Source: Saccharicrinis sp963665705 (GTDB taxonomy: Bacteria > Bacteroidota > Bacteroidia > Bacteroidales > Marinilabiliaceae). Taken from it: DNA of 64,000 bases. The stretch is from positions 4,154,001 through 4,218,000 of the forward strand of contig OY762448.1 in assembly GCA_963665705.1 (NCBI GenBank), given 5' to 3'. Within the stretch, counting starts at the first letter, position 1. Every line of letters begins with the position of its first letter. A program made the position numbers and the translations under genes. A model generated the notes under the pieces. The model made no database searches. It was not told where the DNA came from and saw nothing but the letters and a program-made list of their open reading frames with translations. Positions 18,243 to 27,562 of the stretch are shown piece by piece.

Positions 18243-19721
18243 TTATAAAGGGTTTTGTTCCAGATTAGGATTTCTATCTAACTCTTGTTGAGGTATAGGC
18301 AGTAGCTTTTTTGCTTCAGTCATTTGATAGTCTGTAGCATTACTTGTTCTCAAATCAATTTCTTCCAGATTATTCATTGTTTCAACAGCGACTCCATATC
18401 TAACCAAATCATCCCAACGTTGCGACTCCTGGGCTAATTCTAAACGACGTTCTTTGAGAATTGTATTTCGCAGAACCTCTTTTGAGCTCATTTGATCGGC
18501 TGTTAAGCTTTCTAAATTCACTCGATTTCTAATTCTATCAACTTCTACTACAGCCGAACTTAATTCACCAGTCTCATTCAAAGCTTCTGCTTTTAAGAGT
18601 ACAATATCTCCATAGCGTAATAAATATGGCCGATCAGAACTAGACCAACCACTTGCATTTTTCCATTTGTAAGCAAATGGTATGGAGCTACCAACTGCAT
18701 TCCCCCAATATTCATCAACCCAATCAACAGCTTCAAAAATTACAGCGGCATTCATACGTATCTCATCCCCCTCTGCTTCATAAGCATTAATTAAATCATG
18801 CGAAGGAGTAATAAATTTACGCCATGTATCCCCACTAATCGATGGAGGTAACAGACATTGAGGCCCCCAGTTTCCATCACTTCCAGATAAATATTGAACT
18901 TCAATAATTGATTCTGCATTATTATAGTGCGCACCATCAAATAACTCAGCATAATCAATCAATTTATAATTCGCATCACTATTCTCAACCTTTTTTATAA
19001 ACTCTAAAACTCTATCATAATCAGGATTAGATTTTTGAGCACAAGCCTTTGCTGCTAGAGCATTCACAGCACCAGAGGTTGCACGTGCTTTATTAACACT
19101 GGCATCACTTCCATAAACGTCAGGTAATAAATATGTATTAGTTGCAGCTTCACAATCTGCAATTATCTGATCAAACACCTCTGTTGCTGATGATCGAGTT
19201 ATGTTAACAGCCGAAGCCTCGGTAGAGTTAGTCGCTTCAAGAATTAATGGCACTCCTCCAAAAAGTGTAACTAAATTATAGTAATGATATGCTCTTAAAA
19301 ACAACGCCTCTCCTATAATTTGATTTCGTCTTTCTTCACTTAATAAAGGATCAGTAACGTCTTTAACTTTTTCCATTACCAAATTTGCTTTAAAAACACC
19401 ATTATAGAGATTACCCCAACTTTGATATAACTTTGAATTTGTAGGATCAATATCTAAGTAATCCACCTCGTAAATACTTGTATTATCTCCACCTGCATAA
19501 TGATTATCAGATCTTACATCTTGAAAAATAACATTATTCCAAACGTAATGATCGGATTGGAAAGTTGCATAAGCTCCTGTCAAAGCAGCTTCTATCTGAC
19601 TTAGTTTGTCATACGCACTAGCTGAAGTTTCATCTGATATAGGTTCTAAATCAAGAATATCATTACATGAAATCATTGCCAGTAGCAATAAAAAACTTAC
19701 TATATATATTTTAAAATTCAT
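18243..19721 (-). CDS. RagB/SusD family nutrient-binding lipoprotein
   Basis: Partner of the TonB-dependent transporter SusC; binds oligosaccharides and acts as the lid. It is 492 aa, with a lipoprotein signal ending at Cys19 (AMISC), then NDILDLEP, the common start of mature SusD proteins. The family's tetratricopeptide-like helices and the C-terminal block LKERRLELAQESQRWDDLVR are present. It ends with KKLLPIPQQELDRNPNLEQN, the usual SusD tail. It lies 18 bp after the susC stop. Its partner is interrupted (see the pseudogene entries), so expression may be reduced and its function lost. Confidence 0.95.
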   Translation of the reverse strand: MNFKIYIVSFLLLLAMISCNDILDLEPISDETSASAYDKLSQIEAALTGAYATFQSDHYVWNNVIFQDVRSDNHYAGGDNTSIYEVDYLDIDPTNSKLYQSWGNLYNGVFKANLVMEKVKDVTDPLLSEERRNQIIGEALFLRAYHYYNLVTLFGGVPLILEATNSTEASAVNITRSSATEVFDQIIADCEAATNTYLLPDVYGSDASVNKARATSGAVNALAAKACAQKSNPDYDRVLEFIKKVENSDANYKLIDYAELFDGAHYNNAESIIEVQYLSGSDGNWGPQCLLPPSISGDTWRKFITPSHDLINAYEAEGDEIRMNAAVIFEAVDWVDEYWGNAVGSSIPFAYKWKNASGWSSSDRPYLLRYGDIVLLKAEALNETGELSSAVVEVDRIRNRVNLESLTADQMSSKEVLRNTILKERRLELAQESQRWDDLVRYGVAVETMNNLEEIDLRTSNATDYQMTEAKKLLPIPQQELDRNPNLEQNPL

Positions 19722-19739
19722 TGTTTTTAATTTTAACCT

Positions 19740-22220
19740 TTAAAAAACCACGTTTATTCCAAATATGATATTCCTAGTTTGAGGATAGGTTCCATAATCA
19801 ATACCTTGCATAGTATTTGAATCTTCACCCATAGAACTTGAGTTTCCATAAGCATTAACTTCCGGATCAAATCCAGAATAGTCAGTAAGCGTGAATAAAT
19901 TTTCAGCTGTTGCATAAACTTTCAGTGAACCTATACCTACTTTTTCGATTAATGACTTTGGAAATTGATAACTTAAACTAATTGTTTTTACCCGTAGATA
20001 AGAAGCATCTTCTATAAAGCGAGTTGATATTCTTGAATTATCAGTATCTGCCCAGCTTGCTTTAGGTATATCTGTAACATCTCCTGCATTTCGCCATCTT
20101 CTTGTCACTGACAATAATTGATTCTTTGGATCTGTCATCCCCTCAGATTCGATGCGTGTTGCATTCAACATATCATTACCATAAGTTCCTTCTAAAAAAA
20201 CTGAGAATCCAAGTCCTTTATAAGTAATTGTATTATTAACTCCATAAAAGAAATCAGGATTTGCATTACCAATTACCGTTCTATCATCAGAATCTGGTTC
20301 AAAAGTAGATTCTCCATCTTTATCTACATAGTAACCATTTCCTGTTACAGGATCAACACCTCCCCATACATATCCATAAAGTGTACCTAATGAATGGCCT
20401 TCTTTTAATAAAATAGCTTCTCCTCTACTTGCTACATTTCCAAGTGCTAAACTTTCTACTACTAAATTGGTTACTTTATTTTTGTTAAAAGAAATATTTA
20501 ATGTAGAGCTCCAATTAATTGCTTTATCAACATTTACTGTATTTAAGCTAAATTCCAATCCCTTATTCTCAAGGTTTCCAATATTTTGTAACGCTGAACT
20601 AAATCCGGTACTTGTTGGAAGTGGAGCATCCAATAACAGATCTCTTGTTTTCCGTAAGTATGCATCTGCCGTAAAAGTGATTCTTCCATTAAAAGTACTT
20701 ATATCTATACCAATATTTGTTTGTTCTGACTCTTCCCACTTTAATGTATTATTATCCATTGAAGAAGGATAAGTTCCAGGTAACACAACTCCTCCAATTG
20801 GATAATCATTTGATCCAACTAGTCCATAATAAGCATAGTTACTAATTTGATCATTACCAACAAGTCTCCATCCTGCACGAATTTTTAAGTCATTTAAAAA
20901 ATCTATGTCACTTAAAAATGATTCTTGAGACATACGCCATCCCAATGAAAAAGAAGGAAAGTACCCCCATCTATTATCTGGACCAAAAGCGCTTGATGCA
21001 TCTGCTCGAAAATTAGCAGTTACTAAATATTTATCTGCAAATGCATAGTTCACTCTACTTAAGTAAGATTCATTAGATTTTTCAGACTTAGTATTACTAG
21101 CTGTAGCAATAACAGAACCAGCATTGGTTGTTGTAATACCATCACTTGCAAAATTTTCTGTAGTGATATAGCTATTTTCCCATTTATACTTTTGAACAAC
21201 AGATCCAACTAATACTTCTACAGAATGTTTACTCATCTTTTTATTAAATGACAATGTATTTTCTGCAATCCAAAAGCTTGACTTATCTGTATTATTGGTG
21301 GCTATACCTTGCTTTGCAATACCATAACTAGTTCTATAAGGATCTAAAAAGTAATCGTACATACCATTACTTTGATCAATACCAAAATTTGATTTAAAAT
21401 TAAAATCCTTTAAGAACTTTATATTTAAATACATATTTCCTAAGAAACGCTCACTATTATATTCTCTATCAGAACCATCAGTACTAGCTAGAGGATTTGT
21501 CCAGTTTTGAAATGGATTACTCGTAAATGTTCCATCTGAATTATAAACATCAATTACTGAAGGAGTATTTAACACTCCGTTTATTACACCTCCAGAATTA
21601 ACAGCACTATTATCATTTACATCTACGTCTTTATATTTTGTATAGGCAATTCTAGTTCCTATCTTCAACCATTCATTAACTTCCTGATCTAAATTCACTT
21701 TAAAGTTTGCTCTATCCATTTCTGAGCTTCTCACAGCTCCAACTTGTTGAACCCATCCACCTGATACATAGTAAGATGTTTTTTCATTTCTTCCAGACAT
21801 GGAAATTTGATAATTTTGAGATATTCCTCTTTGAAATACTTTATTTTGCCAATCAGTATTTGCATTATATTTATCCCAATCTGTAGTTTGTCCCATTTCT
21901 GTCATTAAATCGCGATATTGCTCGCCATTTAAAACATCTAAAGTTTTCCAAACTTCAGAAAATCCCCAATAAGAATCCAATGTTAATGTTGGTTTTTCGG
22001 AAGTACCTTTTTTTGTTGTAATTAAAACAACCCCATTAGCACCTTTTGCTCCGTAAATTGCAGCTGAAGAAGCATCTTTTAAAACAGTCATTGTTTCAAC
22101 ATCTGCAGGATTAATAGATCTTGTATCTGTTGTAGGAATACCATCAATTACATACAATGGCTCACTATCAGCGGTAATTGAATTTGTTCCTCTAATCCTA
22201 ATACTAAGCCCTTGTGAAGG
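19740..22220 (-). pseudogene. SusC/RagA TonB-dependent transporter, C-terminal part, cut by IS66
   Basis: Carries most of the plug and the whole beta barrel of a SusC protein. It begins PSQGLSIRIRGTNSITADSEPLYVIDG, the standard SusC plug motif, and ends in a barrel strand, RNIIFGINVVF. A run-on frame to an ATG at 22259 adds residues encoded by the insertion sequence, but that product lacks a signal peptide and could not reach the outer membrane. No frameshift or stop is seen within the part. Joining it to the segment at 24777-25282, with one copy of the 8-bp target repeat, gives one frame of 993 codons including the stop. Insertion upstream may also be polar on susD and the GH30 genes. Confidence 0.9.
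22213..22220. repeat. Target-site duplication, left copy
   Basis: TGTGAAGG directly before the left end of the IS; the same eight bases recur at 24777-24784. Confidence 0.9.
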
Positions 22221-22271
22221 GTATCCATTCGGCCTGATACATATTGTTAACAAAAGCATGCCTACTTAGCT

Positions 22272-22604
22272 TTGATTCAAAAAATAAGCATGAAAGAATC
22301 GAGTTACAGGAAGTTAATAGAAGAACAAGAACAATCAGAATTAAGCGTTAGAGATTTTTGTTCCAACCAAGGATTTGCAGTTTCAACTTTCTACAAATGG
22401 AAAAAGACATTGCAAGAAGAACAAGTTCAGAGTTTTGTGCCTCTGGTAATAAAAGAGAAGAAATATACAAAAGAGGTACCGATTGTAAGAGATGAAAAAA
22501 CAATTGATAATAACACATTTGAGTTTACTTTTCCAAACGGAACAAAGCTAAAGCTCACTGGGGAATTAGATCTATCAGTTCTCAAAGCAATTATTCATCT
22601 TTAA
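22272..22604 (+). CDS. tnpA: IS66 accessory protein TnpA
   Basis: First IS66 gene, 110 aa. The N-terminal half is a helix-turn-helix of the transposase-8 type (SELSVRDFCSNQGFAVSTFYKWKK), probably a DNA-binding helper. A start at the second Met (22290, MKESSYRKL) is equally likely. It lies 51 bp inside the left end and 12 bp before tnpB. Confidence 0.85.
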   Translation: MIQKISMKESSYRKLIEEQEQSELSVRDFCSNQGFAVSTFYKWKKTLQEEQVQSFVPLVIKEKKYTKEVPIVRDEKTIDNNTFEFTFPNGTKLKLTGELDLSVLKAIIHL

Positions 22605-22616
22605 TAAAACCAGACT

Positions 22617-22967
22617 ATGTTTAATTTACATGGGAAGCTTCAGTATTTCCTATACCCGGCACCAGTTGATATGCGTAAAAGTTTCTATACCCTAAGTGGC
22701 GTAGTTAGTTCTATTATGAAACGTAATGTACAAGATGGAGAGGCCTTTATTTTTGTTAATCGAAATATGAGTATAATGAAAGTTCTCCATTTAGAGCATG
22801 GAGGATTGGTTATTTACCATAAGAGACTTGAAAATGGCACTTTTACATTACCTAGATTTAATGAAGATATCGTGTCACAGCAAATAACCTGGCAGGAATT
22901 AATGATGATTGTAGACAATGTAAAACCTATAAAAAGAAGATTGAAAAAACGTCAAAAATCAATCTGA
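22617..22967 (+). CDS. tnpB: IS66 accessory protein TnpB
   Basis: 116 aa, with the family hallmark PAPVDMRKSFYTLSGVV near residues 14-30 (DMRKS/DMRKG is typical of IS66 TnpB) and HLEHGGLVIYHKRLENGTF in the middle. Needed for IS66 transposition in studied elements, with an unclear mechanism. Second gene of the element, intact, 12 bp after tnpA and 70 bp before tnpC. Confidence 0.92.
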   Translation: MFNLHGKLQYFLYPAPVDMRKSFYTLSGVVSSIMKRNVQDGEAFIFVNRNMSIMKVLHLEHGGLVIYHKRLENGTFTLPRFNEDIVSQQITWQELMMIVDNVKPIKRRLKKRQKSI

Positions 22968-23037
22968 TTTCCATTCACAAATTAGGCTACACCCCCTGAT
23001 TTTACTATCTTTAGGCGTCTAATAGATCAGGGGATAA

Positions 23038-24696
23038 ATGAGCCAATTTTCAGATAATGATGATTTCATACAAGAACTACTTCAGCAAAGAGATGAACTC
23101 TATGCAGAAGTATCTCGTTTTCGTCATGCAGATAATGGTACATTAGATACTCTTGAAAAAGAAAATAGAGAAAAAGATACTATCATTAAGCAGCAATCAG
23201 AAAAAATTGATAAGCTATTAGATCAATTAGCCTGGTATAAACGTAAAATGTGGAATCCTTCCAGAGAACGGTATATACCAGAGAATCCTGATCAAAGGAA
23301 AATAGACTGGGACGGATTGGACTTATTGCCGGAGGAAGAAAAGCTGGCAAAAGAAGCTGACAAAGAAATAATCGCTTACGAACGTCGCAAACCACAAAAA
23401 GAAAAAAAGAAACCTGTTCGTTTACCACTTCCTGAAGATCTTAGAAGAGAAGAAGAGTTTATAGAACCAGAAGGTCTTAATGAAAACTGGGTACGTATAG
23501 GAGAAGAAGTTACTGAGGTACTAGAATATAAACCGGGAGAACTTTATGTGCGTAAAATAATACGCCCAAAGTATGCTGTAAAATCAGAAGAACAAATAAC
23601 TGAAGAACAATCAAGAATCAGGATTGCTTCACTTCCCTTATTACCATTGCCACGTAGCAATGCAGATGCATCATTACTGGCAGAGATAATCATGAATAAA
23701 TATCTCTATCATATACCTTTTCATCGCCAGATAGCCATGTTCAAACAGTTGGGATTGATACTTTCTGCATCAACAGTAAATGGATGGTTTAAGGATGTTT
23801 GTGATTTGCTTCGGGCATTATATTACCGACTGGGAGAAATAGTGAAGGATAGTGACTATATACAGGTTGACGAGAGCACCGTTCCTGTTGTAAATGATGA
23901 AAAACACAAGACGGTAAAAGCTTATTTGTGGATGGTTCGATCAGTAATGAAAAATCTGGTTTATTTTCATTACGACAAAGGTTCCAGAGCTCAAAAAGTA
24001 GTGGTTGAACTTTTACACGATTATAAAGGCGCTATCCAAACAGACGGATATGAAGCTTACTCCATCTACGAACAAAAGAAAGGTGTTTTGCTCTTGGGAT
24101 GCTGGGCTCATGCGCGTCGTAAATTTGAAGAAAGCCTCAAGGAAGATAAAGCTGGAGCTGAATATGCATTGCTTCAGATAGGTAAACTATATCAAATCGA
24201 AACAATGGCTGATGATCAGGAATTAGATTTTCAGCAACGAGCAGAACTTCGTACTCGTTTGGCTTATCCAATTATGGTTGCATTTGAAAAATGGATTGTC
24301 AATTATTATCCGAAAGTTTTACCAAATGGACGAATGGGAAGAGCATTGAAATATACGTATTCCCTTTTTTACCGCTTGTCACGCTATCATTTGGATGGAC
24401 GATATAAATTGGATAACAACTTGGCAGAAAATGCCATTAGGCCTCTGGCTTTAGGTAGAAAAAATTATTTGTTTTGCGGCAATCATGAAGCTGCCGAAAA
24501 CGCTGCTGTTATATATTCTTTAATAGGATGCTGTAATGCTTGTGATGTTGATGTTCGAGAATGGTTAATCGATGTATTAACAAAGATTCCAAACTATAAT
24601 AATGATTACTCTAAAGATTTAGCAGATCTTTTACCTCACAATTGGAAAAATTCTAAAAAAATAGAGATTATTCCAACAGATTCCAATAATTGTTAG
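23038..24696 (+). CDS. tnpC: IS66 transposase
   Basis: DDE transposase of 552 aa. There is an N-terminal coiled coil (about 12-68) and an IS66 zinc-binding-type N-terminal region reduced to a charged linker. The catalytic triad is Asp278 in QVDESTVPV, Asp336 in AIQTDGYEAY and Glu464 in NNLAENAIRPLALGRKNY. GCWAHARRKFEE (354-365) is a family signature. The C-terminal IS66 domain (IYSLIGCCNACDVDVREWL) is complete. All catalytic residues are present, so the element may still be mobile. Confidence 0.95.
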   Translation: MSQFSDNDDFIQELLQQRDELYAEVSRFRHADNGTLDTLEKENREKDTIIKQQSEKIDKLLDQLAWYKRKMWNPSRERYIPENPDQRKIDWDGLDLLPEEEKLAKEADKEIIAYERRKPQKEKKKPVRLPLPEDLRREEEFIEPEGLNENWVRIGEEVTEVLEYKPGELYVRKIIRPKYAVKSEEQITEEQSRIRIASLPLLPLPRSNADASLLAEIIMNKYLYHIPFHRQIAMFKQLGLILSASTVNGWFKDVCDLLRALYYRLGEIVKDSDYIQVDESTVPVVNDEKHKTVKAYLWMVRSVMKNLVYFHYDKGSRAQKVVVELLHDYKGAIQTDGYEAYSIYEQKKGVLLLGCWAHARRKFEESLKEDKAGAEYALLQIGKLYQIETMADDQELDFQQRAELRTRLAYPIMVAFEKWIVNYYPKVLPNGRMGRALKYTYSLFYRLSRYHLDGRYKLDNNLAENAIRPLALGRKNYLFCGNHEAAENAAVIYSLIGCCNACDVDVREWLIDVLTKIPNYNNDYSKDLADLLPHNWKNSKKIEIIPTDSNNC

Positions 24697-24776
24697 ATTT
24701 TCTACATTGTTGCTAAAAATGGCTTTACATCTTGAACTCAATTAATTTTAACATACGTGCGAGACCATATGCTTAC

Positions 24777-24784
24777 TGTGAAGG
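24777..24784. repeat. Target-site duplication, right copy
   Basis: TGTGAAGG directly after the right end of the IS66 element, identical to 22213-22220. Confidence 0.9.
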
Positions 24785-25282
24785 TTTACCTGAACTAGAA
24801 GCTACTCTTACACCGGCAGCTCTACCTTGAATTAAAGATCCTAATTGTGTATTAGGTCTTGATTCAAGTTCTTCAGCTCCAACAAGAGCAACAGAACCGG
24901 TAATATCCTTTTTTTCTTGTGTTCCATACCCAACAATAACAACTTCATCTAATCCAAAAACATTTTCCTTAAGTGTAACATTAACTTCTTTTCTACTCTC
25001 AATGGGAACTTCCTGTGTTAACATACCAATAAAGCTGAATACTAAAATTGCCTTATCTGAAAATTCTTTGGTTATCATGTAGTGTCCATTTATATCAGTA
25101 ATAGTACCTTGAGATGTTCCTTTTAACACTACTGAAACTCCAGGAATTCCTTCTCCCGTAGCATCAATCACTATCCCTTCAACACTTGGTTGTTGAGCAA
25201 AAACAGATAGTGTCATGCATAGACATACTATTAAAAAGCCGTATGTTCTTTTTGCCCTTTTTATAGAGTTTTCTATTCGCAT
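24777..25282 (-). pseudogene. SusC/RagA transporter, N-terminal part, cut by IS66
   Basis: First 169 codons of the transporter: signal peptide (1-30, ending SVFAQ), carboxypeptidase-like regulatory domain (about 33-105, VEGIVIDATGEGIPGVSVVL), then LDEVVIVGYGTQEKKDITG (111-129), the SusC TonB-box-like and early plug segment. It stops at a TAA (24773-24775) given by the end of the IS. The ATG at 25282 was preferred over the one at 25348 because it gives a normal signal peptide. The product would be a short exported fragment without a barrel. Confidence 0.9.
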
Positions 25283-25783
25283 TTGAATATATTTTATCTG
25301 ATAATTTATAATAATGCATCTGTTTATACATTGATAATTAACAATCAATAGTGTGCATTTTTCTAATCCCTATTGAGTTTTATAACTCTCCAATCCCTAC
25401 ATATTAGATTAATAACATATAGTTGCTTCTCATTAAACTTCTCACAAAAAGAAGTTATCATACAAGAAAAAAATTCTTGAATTAATCACGAATAACATAG
25501 ATTTTTTCATAGATTCTTTTGTTTTAAAAATTTGAGAAATTACTGCAGATATTTCTCATCATCCAATAACACCAATTGATTTTATTGTTGATAACAAAGA
25601 GAGTTCGAAATGGAGGGAAATACTAATGAATGTAGTAAGAAAGTGGATAAGAAGAAGTCACAAAAAGATATACAACATTCATTTTCACCACTTTAAAAAT
25701 GTTAATAAATCAAAAAAAAGTAGGTATATATAATTACTTTAAAGTAAATAGGATATGAAATAATGGGATTTTTTGTATTAATT
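25283..25783. other. Intergenic region upstream of susC
   Basis: About 500 bp of AT-rich DNA between the regulator stop and the susC start, both on the minus strand. It should hold the susC promoter and operator, but no confident -33/-7 pair was found. No coding frame or hairpin terminator is convincing. Confidence 0.4.
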
Positions 25784-27436
25784 CTATTTTAGAATAGCAC
25801 CAATATGCATTACCTTTTCTTCAAAATCATCTCGAGAAATAGCCTTATTTTTTATCTTTACTCTATAATTATAAATTGTATTTACAGAGTATCTTAACAA
25901 CCTAGCTATTGTAGAACTATCTGAAATCCCTAATCGTATAAGTGCAAATATTCTTAACTCAGTATTAAGCATTTCATCTTTTTTAAGAATAATTTGTTCA
26001 CCCTCTTCTAACAGAATATTTAATTTATCTACAAAATTTGGATAAATATGTAAGAAAACGGAATCAAAATTTTCGTAAAAAGCCTTTGTTTCTTCTTCTA
26101 TTAATTTCCTGGATTTTGTTGATTTAAATAACTCTTCAACCTTACCGGCCATTATTTGCTTATTGACCTGTTTTCTAAAACTATCCATCTTATCAATATA
26201 ATCAGAACAAATGGCCAAAAAATTTCCAATATAATGTTCCTTTACATGATTGGTTTCTGATAATTCTGCATTTAAATCGTTCAATCTATAATTGGCTTCA
26301 GATAGGCTTTCATTTAAATTTTTAAGGCGCTTATTAACCTGTTGAAGGTCATTTCTAGCAAAGGCCAGTTTTTTCATTTGACGAACAATATAAATAAAGG
26401 CTAATGCTAATACTATACTTAGGAAACTAATTATAACTAAATACACCTTAAGTTTCCCTTGTTGTTTTTCACTTCTTAACTGATAGGCTTCGGTTATTAC
26501 AGGTAATATATTAGATATCTCAATAAACCGTAATTTAGAATTGTAGAATGATGCATCTTCGAATGAAAAATTAATATAGTGATGTGCCCTGTCTATATCT
26601 TTTTCTTTATGAAGGATTAGGGCTAACTTAGTTAAAGAAGCATTATCTTTTATGGAGGCCTTTATATCAGAAATTGCAGAAAGTATTAAATACTTTTTTT
26701 CTAATTCAGTTTTTCCCTGAAGTCCATAAACTAAAGATCTCTCAAATGCAATTAAAGAATAGGATGGAAAACCAGGTTTCACGTTAGTTAAACGCCTAAT
26801 ACTTACCTCTTCACACTTTTCTAACTGCCTGCTATCGCGATATTTTTTTTCAAGTAAAGATAAATAAGCATCAGAACAAGTATCTAAAATAGCAATCAAT
26901 GAATCTGCAAAAATTTCAGAAAAATTTGAATATTTATTATAATTATCTGTTGACGGTGTATATATACTTAAATCTGAATAAACACGTAAAAAATCAGTAT
27001 AATAATCAATAAGTAACTGATCACTTAATAGTTTCCTGTTTACATCATGAAGAACATCTATAGCTTCTAAATACCGCCCTGATGAAGCCAATAATCGAGC
27101 TAATTTCAAGTTGGATTCATTAATGAGTGCAGGAATTTTTGCAACCCTTGCTAGTTTTAAATTAATAGTGATATAGTATAAAGTTGAATCAAAAGTATAG
27201 GTAGAGAATTCCTCTATAAGTTGATTTTGCAGGTAAAACTTTTGTTCTATTCCAACTCCAGATTTATTTATTAGTTCTTTTATGTTTGAAATCCTAGTTT
27301 TCTTAATGTTGTCATACTGTTCTCTTTTATTCATTGTTTGTTCTAACTCATTTAACAATGAATCAATTTCATTGGTAGCAAAAACACACTGGGGAATAAA
27401 AAATATAAGAAAACACAGTCCACTTAATAACTTCAT
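25784..27436 (-). CDS. SusR-like membrane regulator (DUF6377-type) of the polysaccharide locus
   Basis: Membrane-bound transcription regulator of 550 aa from the ATG at 27436. It has a signal peptide (1-20), a helical TPR-like periplasmic region (about 25-320), one transmembrane helix (about 330-352), a coiled coil (about 361-405) and a C-terminal helix-turn-helix of LuxR type (LGISDSSTIARLLRYSVNTIYNYR). SusR-like and DUF6377 proteins with this plan sit beside SusC genes in Bacteroidota and switch them on when the oligosaccharide is present. The in-frame TTG at 27463 lies inside the -7 box and is rejected as the start. Confidence 0.85.
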   Translation of the reverse strand: MKLLSGLCFLIFFIPQCVFATNEIDSLLNELEQTMNKREQYDNIKKTRISNIKELINKSGVGIEQKFYLQNQLIEEFSTYTFDSTLYYITINLKLARVAKIPALINESNLKLARLLASSGRYLEAIDVLHDVNRKLLSDQLLIDYYTDFLRVYSDLSIYTPSTDNYNKYSNFSEIFADSLIAILDTCSDAYLSLLEKKYRDSRQLEKCEEVSIRRLTNVKPGFPSYSLIAFERSLVYGLQGKTELEKKYLILSAISDIKASIKDNASLTKLALILHKEKDIDRAHHYINFSFEDASFYNSKLRFIEISNILPVITEAYQLRSEKQQGKLKVYLVIISFLSIVLALAFIYIVRQMKKLAFARNDLQQVNKRLKNLNESLSEANYRLNDLNAELSETNHVKEHYIGNFLAICSDYIDKMDSFRKQVNKQIMAGKVEELFKSTKSRKLIEEETKAFYENFDSVFLHIYPNFVDKLNILLEEGEQIILKKDEMLNTELRIFALIRLGISDSSTIARLLRYSVNTIYNYRVKIKNKAISRDDFEEKVMHIGAILK

Positions 27437-27460
27437 CACAATATATATGTAGATTTTATT

Positions 27461-27490
27461 CAAATATATAAAACCTTACACATATAACAA
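27461..27490 (-). promoter_or_regulatory. Promoter of the SusR-like regulator
   Basis: Minus-strand TTG, 19 bp, TATATTTG: CAA at 27488-27490 and CAAATATA at 27461-27468 on the plus strand. It is a close match to the Bacteroidota housekeeping consensus, about 25 bp before the ATG at 27436. Confidence 0.75.
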
Positions 27491-27507
27491 TTAAGAAAAG
27501 TCTATTA

Positions 27508-27540
27508 TAAAAAAAGGGTTGACCCATAGGTCAACCCTTT
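27508..27540 (-). terminator. Intrinsic terminator after glutamine synthetase
   Basis: Perfect 12-bp stem AAAGGGTTGACC/GGTCAACCCTTT around CATA, with a T run on the minus strand, 22 bp after the stop of the gene at 27563. Confidence 0.92.
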
Positions 27541-27562
27541 AATATATCTAGTAATTTATAGA

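Larger units (their letters stand above)
22221..24776 (+). mobile_element. IS66-family insertion sequence inside susC
   Basis: Complete 2556-bp element. The ends are imperfect inverted repeats: left GTATCCATTCGGCCTGATAC and right (read inward) GTAAGCATATGGTCTCGCAC, about 20 of 29 positions matching with one gap; the GTAA start is typical of IS66. It is bounded by the 8-bp duplication TGTGAAGG, the size expected for IS66. Three plus-strand genes, tnpA, tnpB and tnpC, all look intact. It is inserted opposite to susC transcription. Deletion of the element plus one repeat restores the susC reading frame exactly. Confidence 0.95.

Noticed and set aside
22221..22259. IS-encoded start that would make the susC C-terminal part a gene of its own
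   Set aside because: The ATG is in the IS end and the product has no signal peptide; treated as part of the pseudogene.
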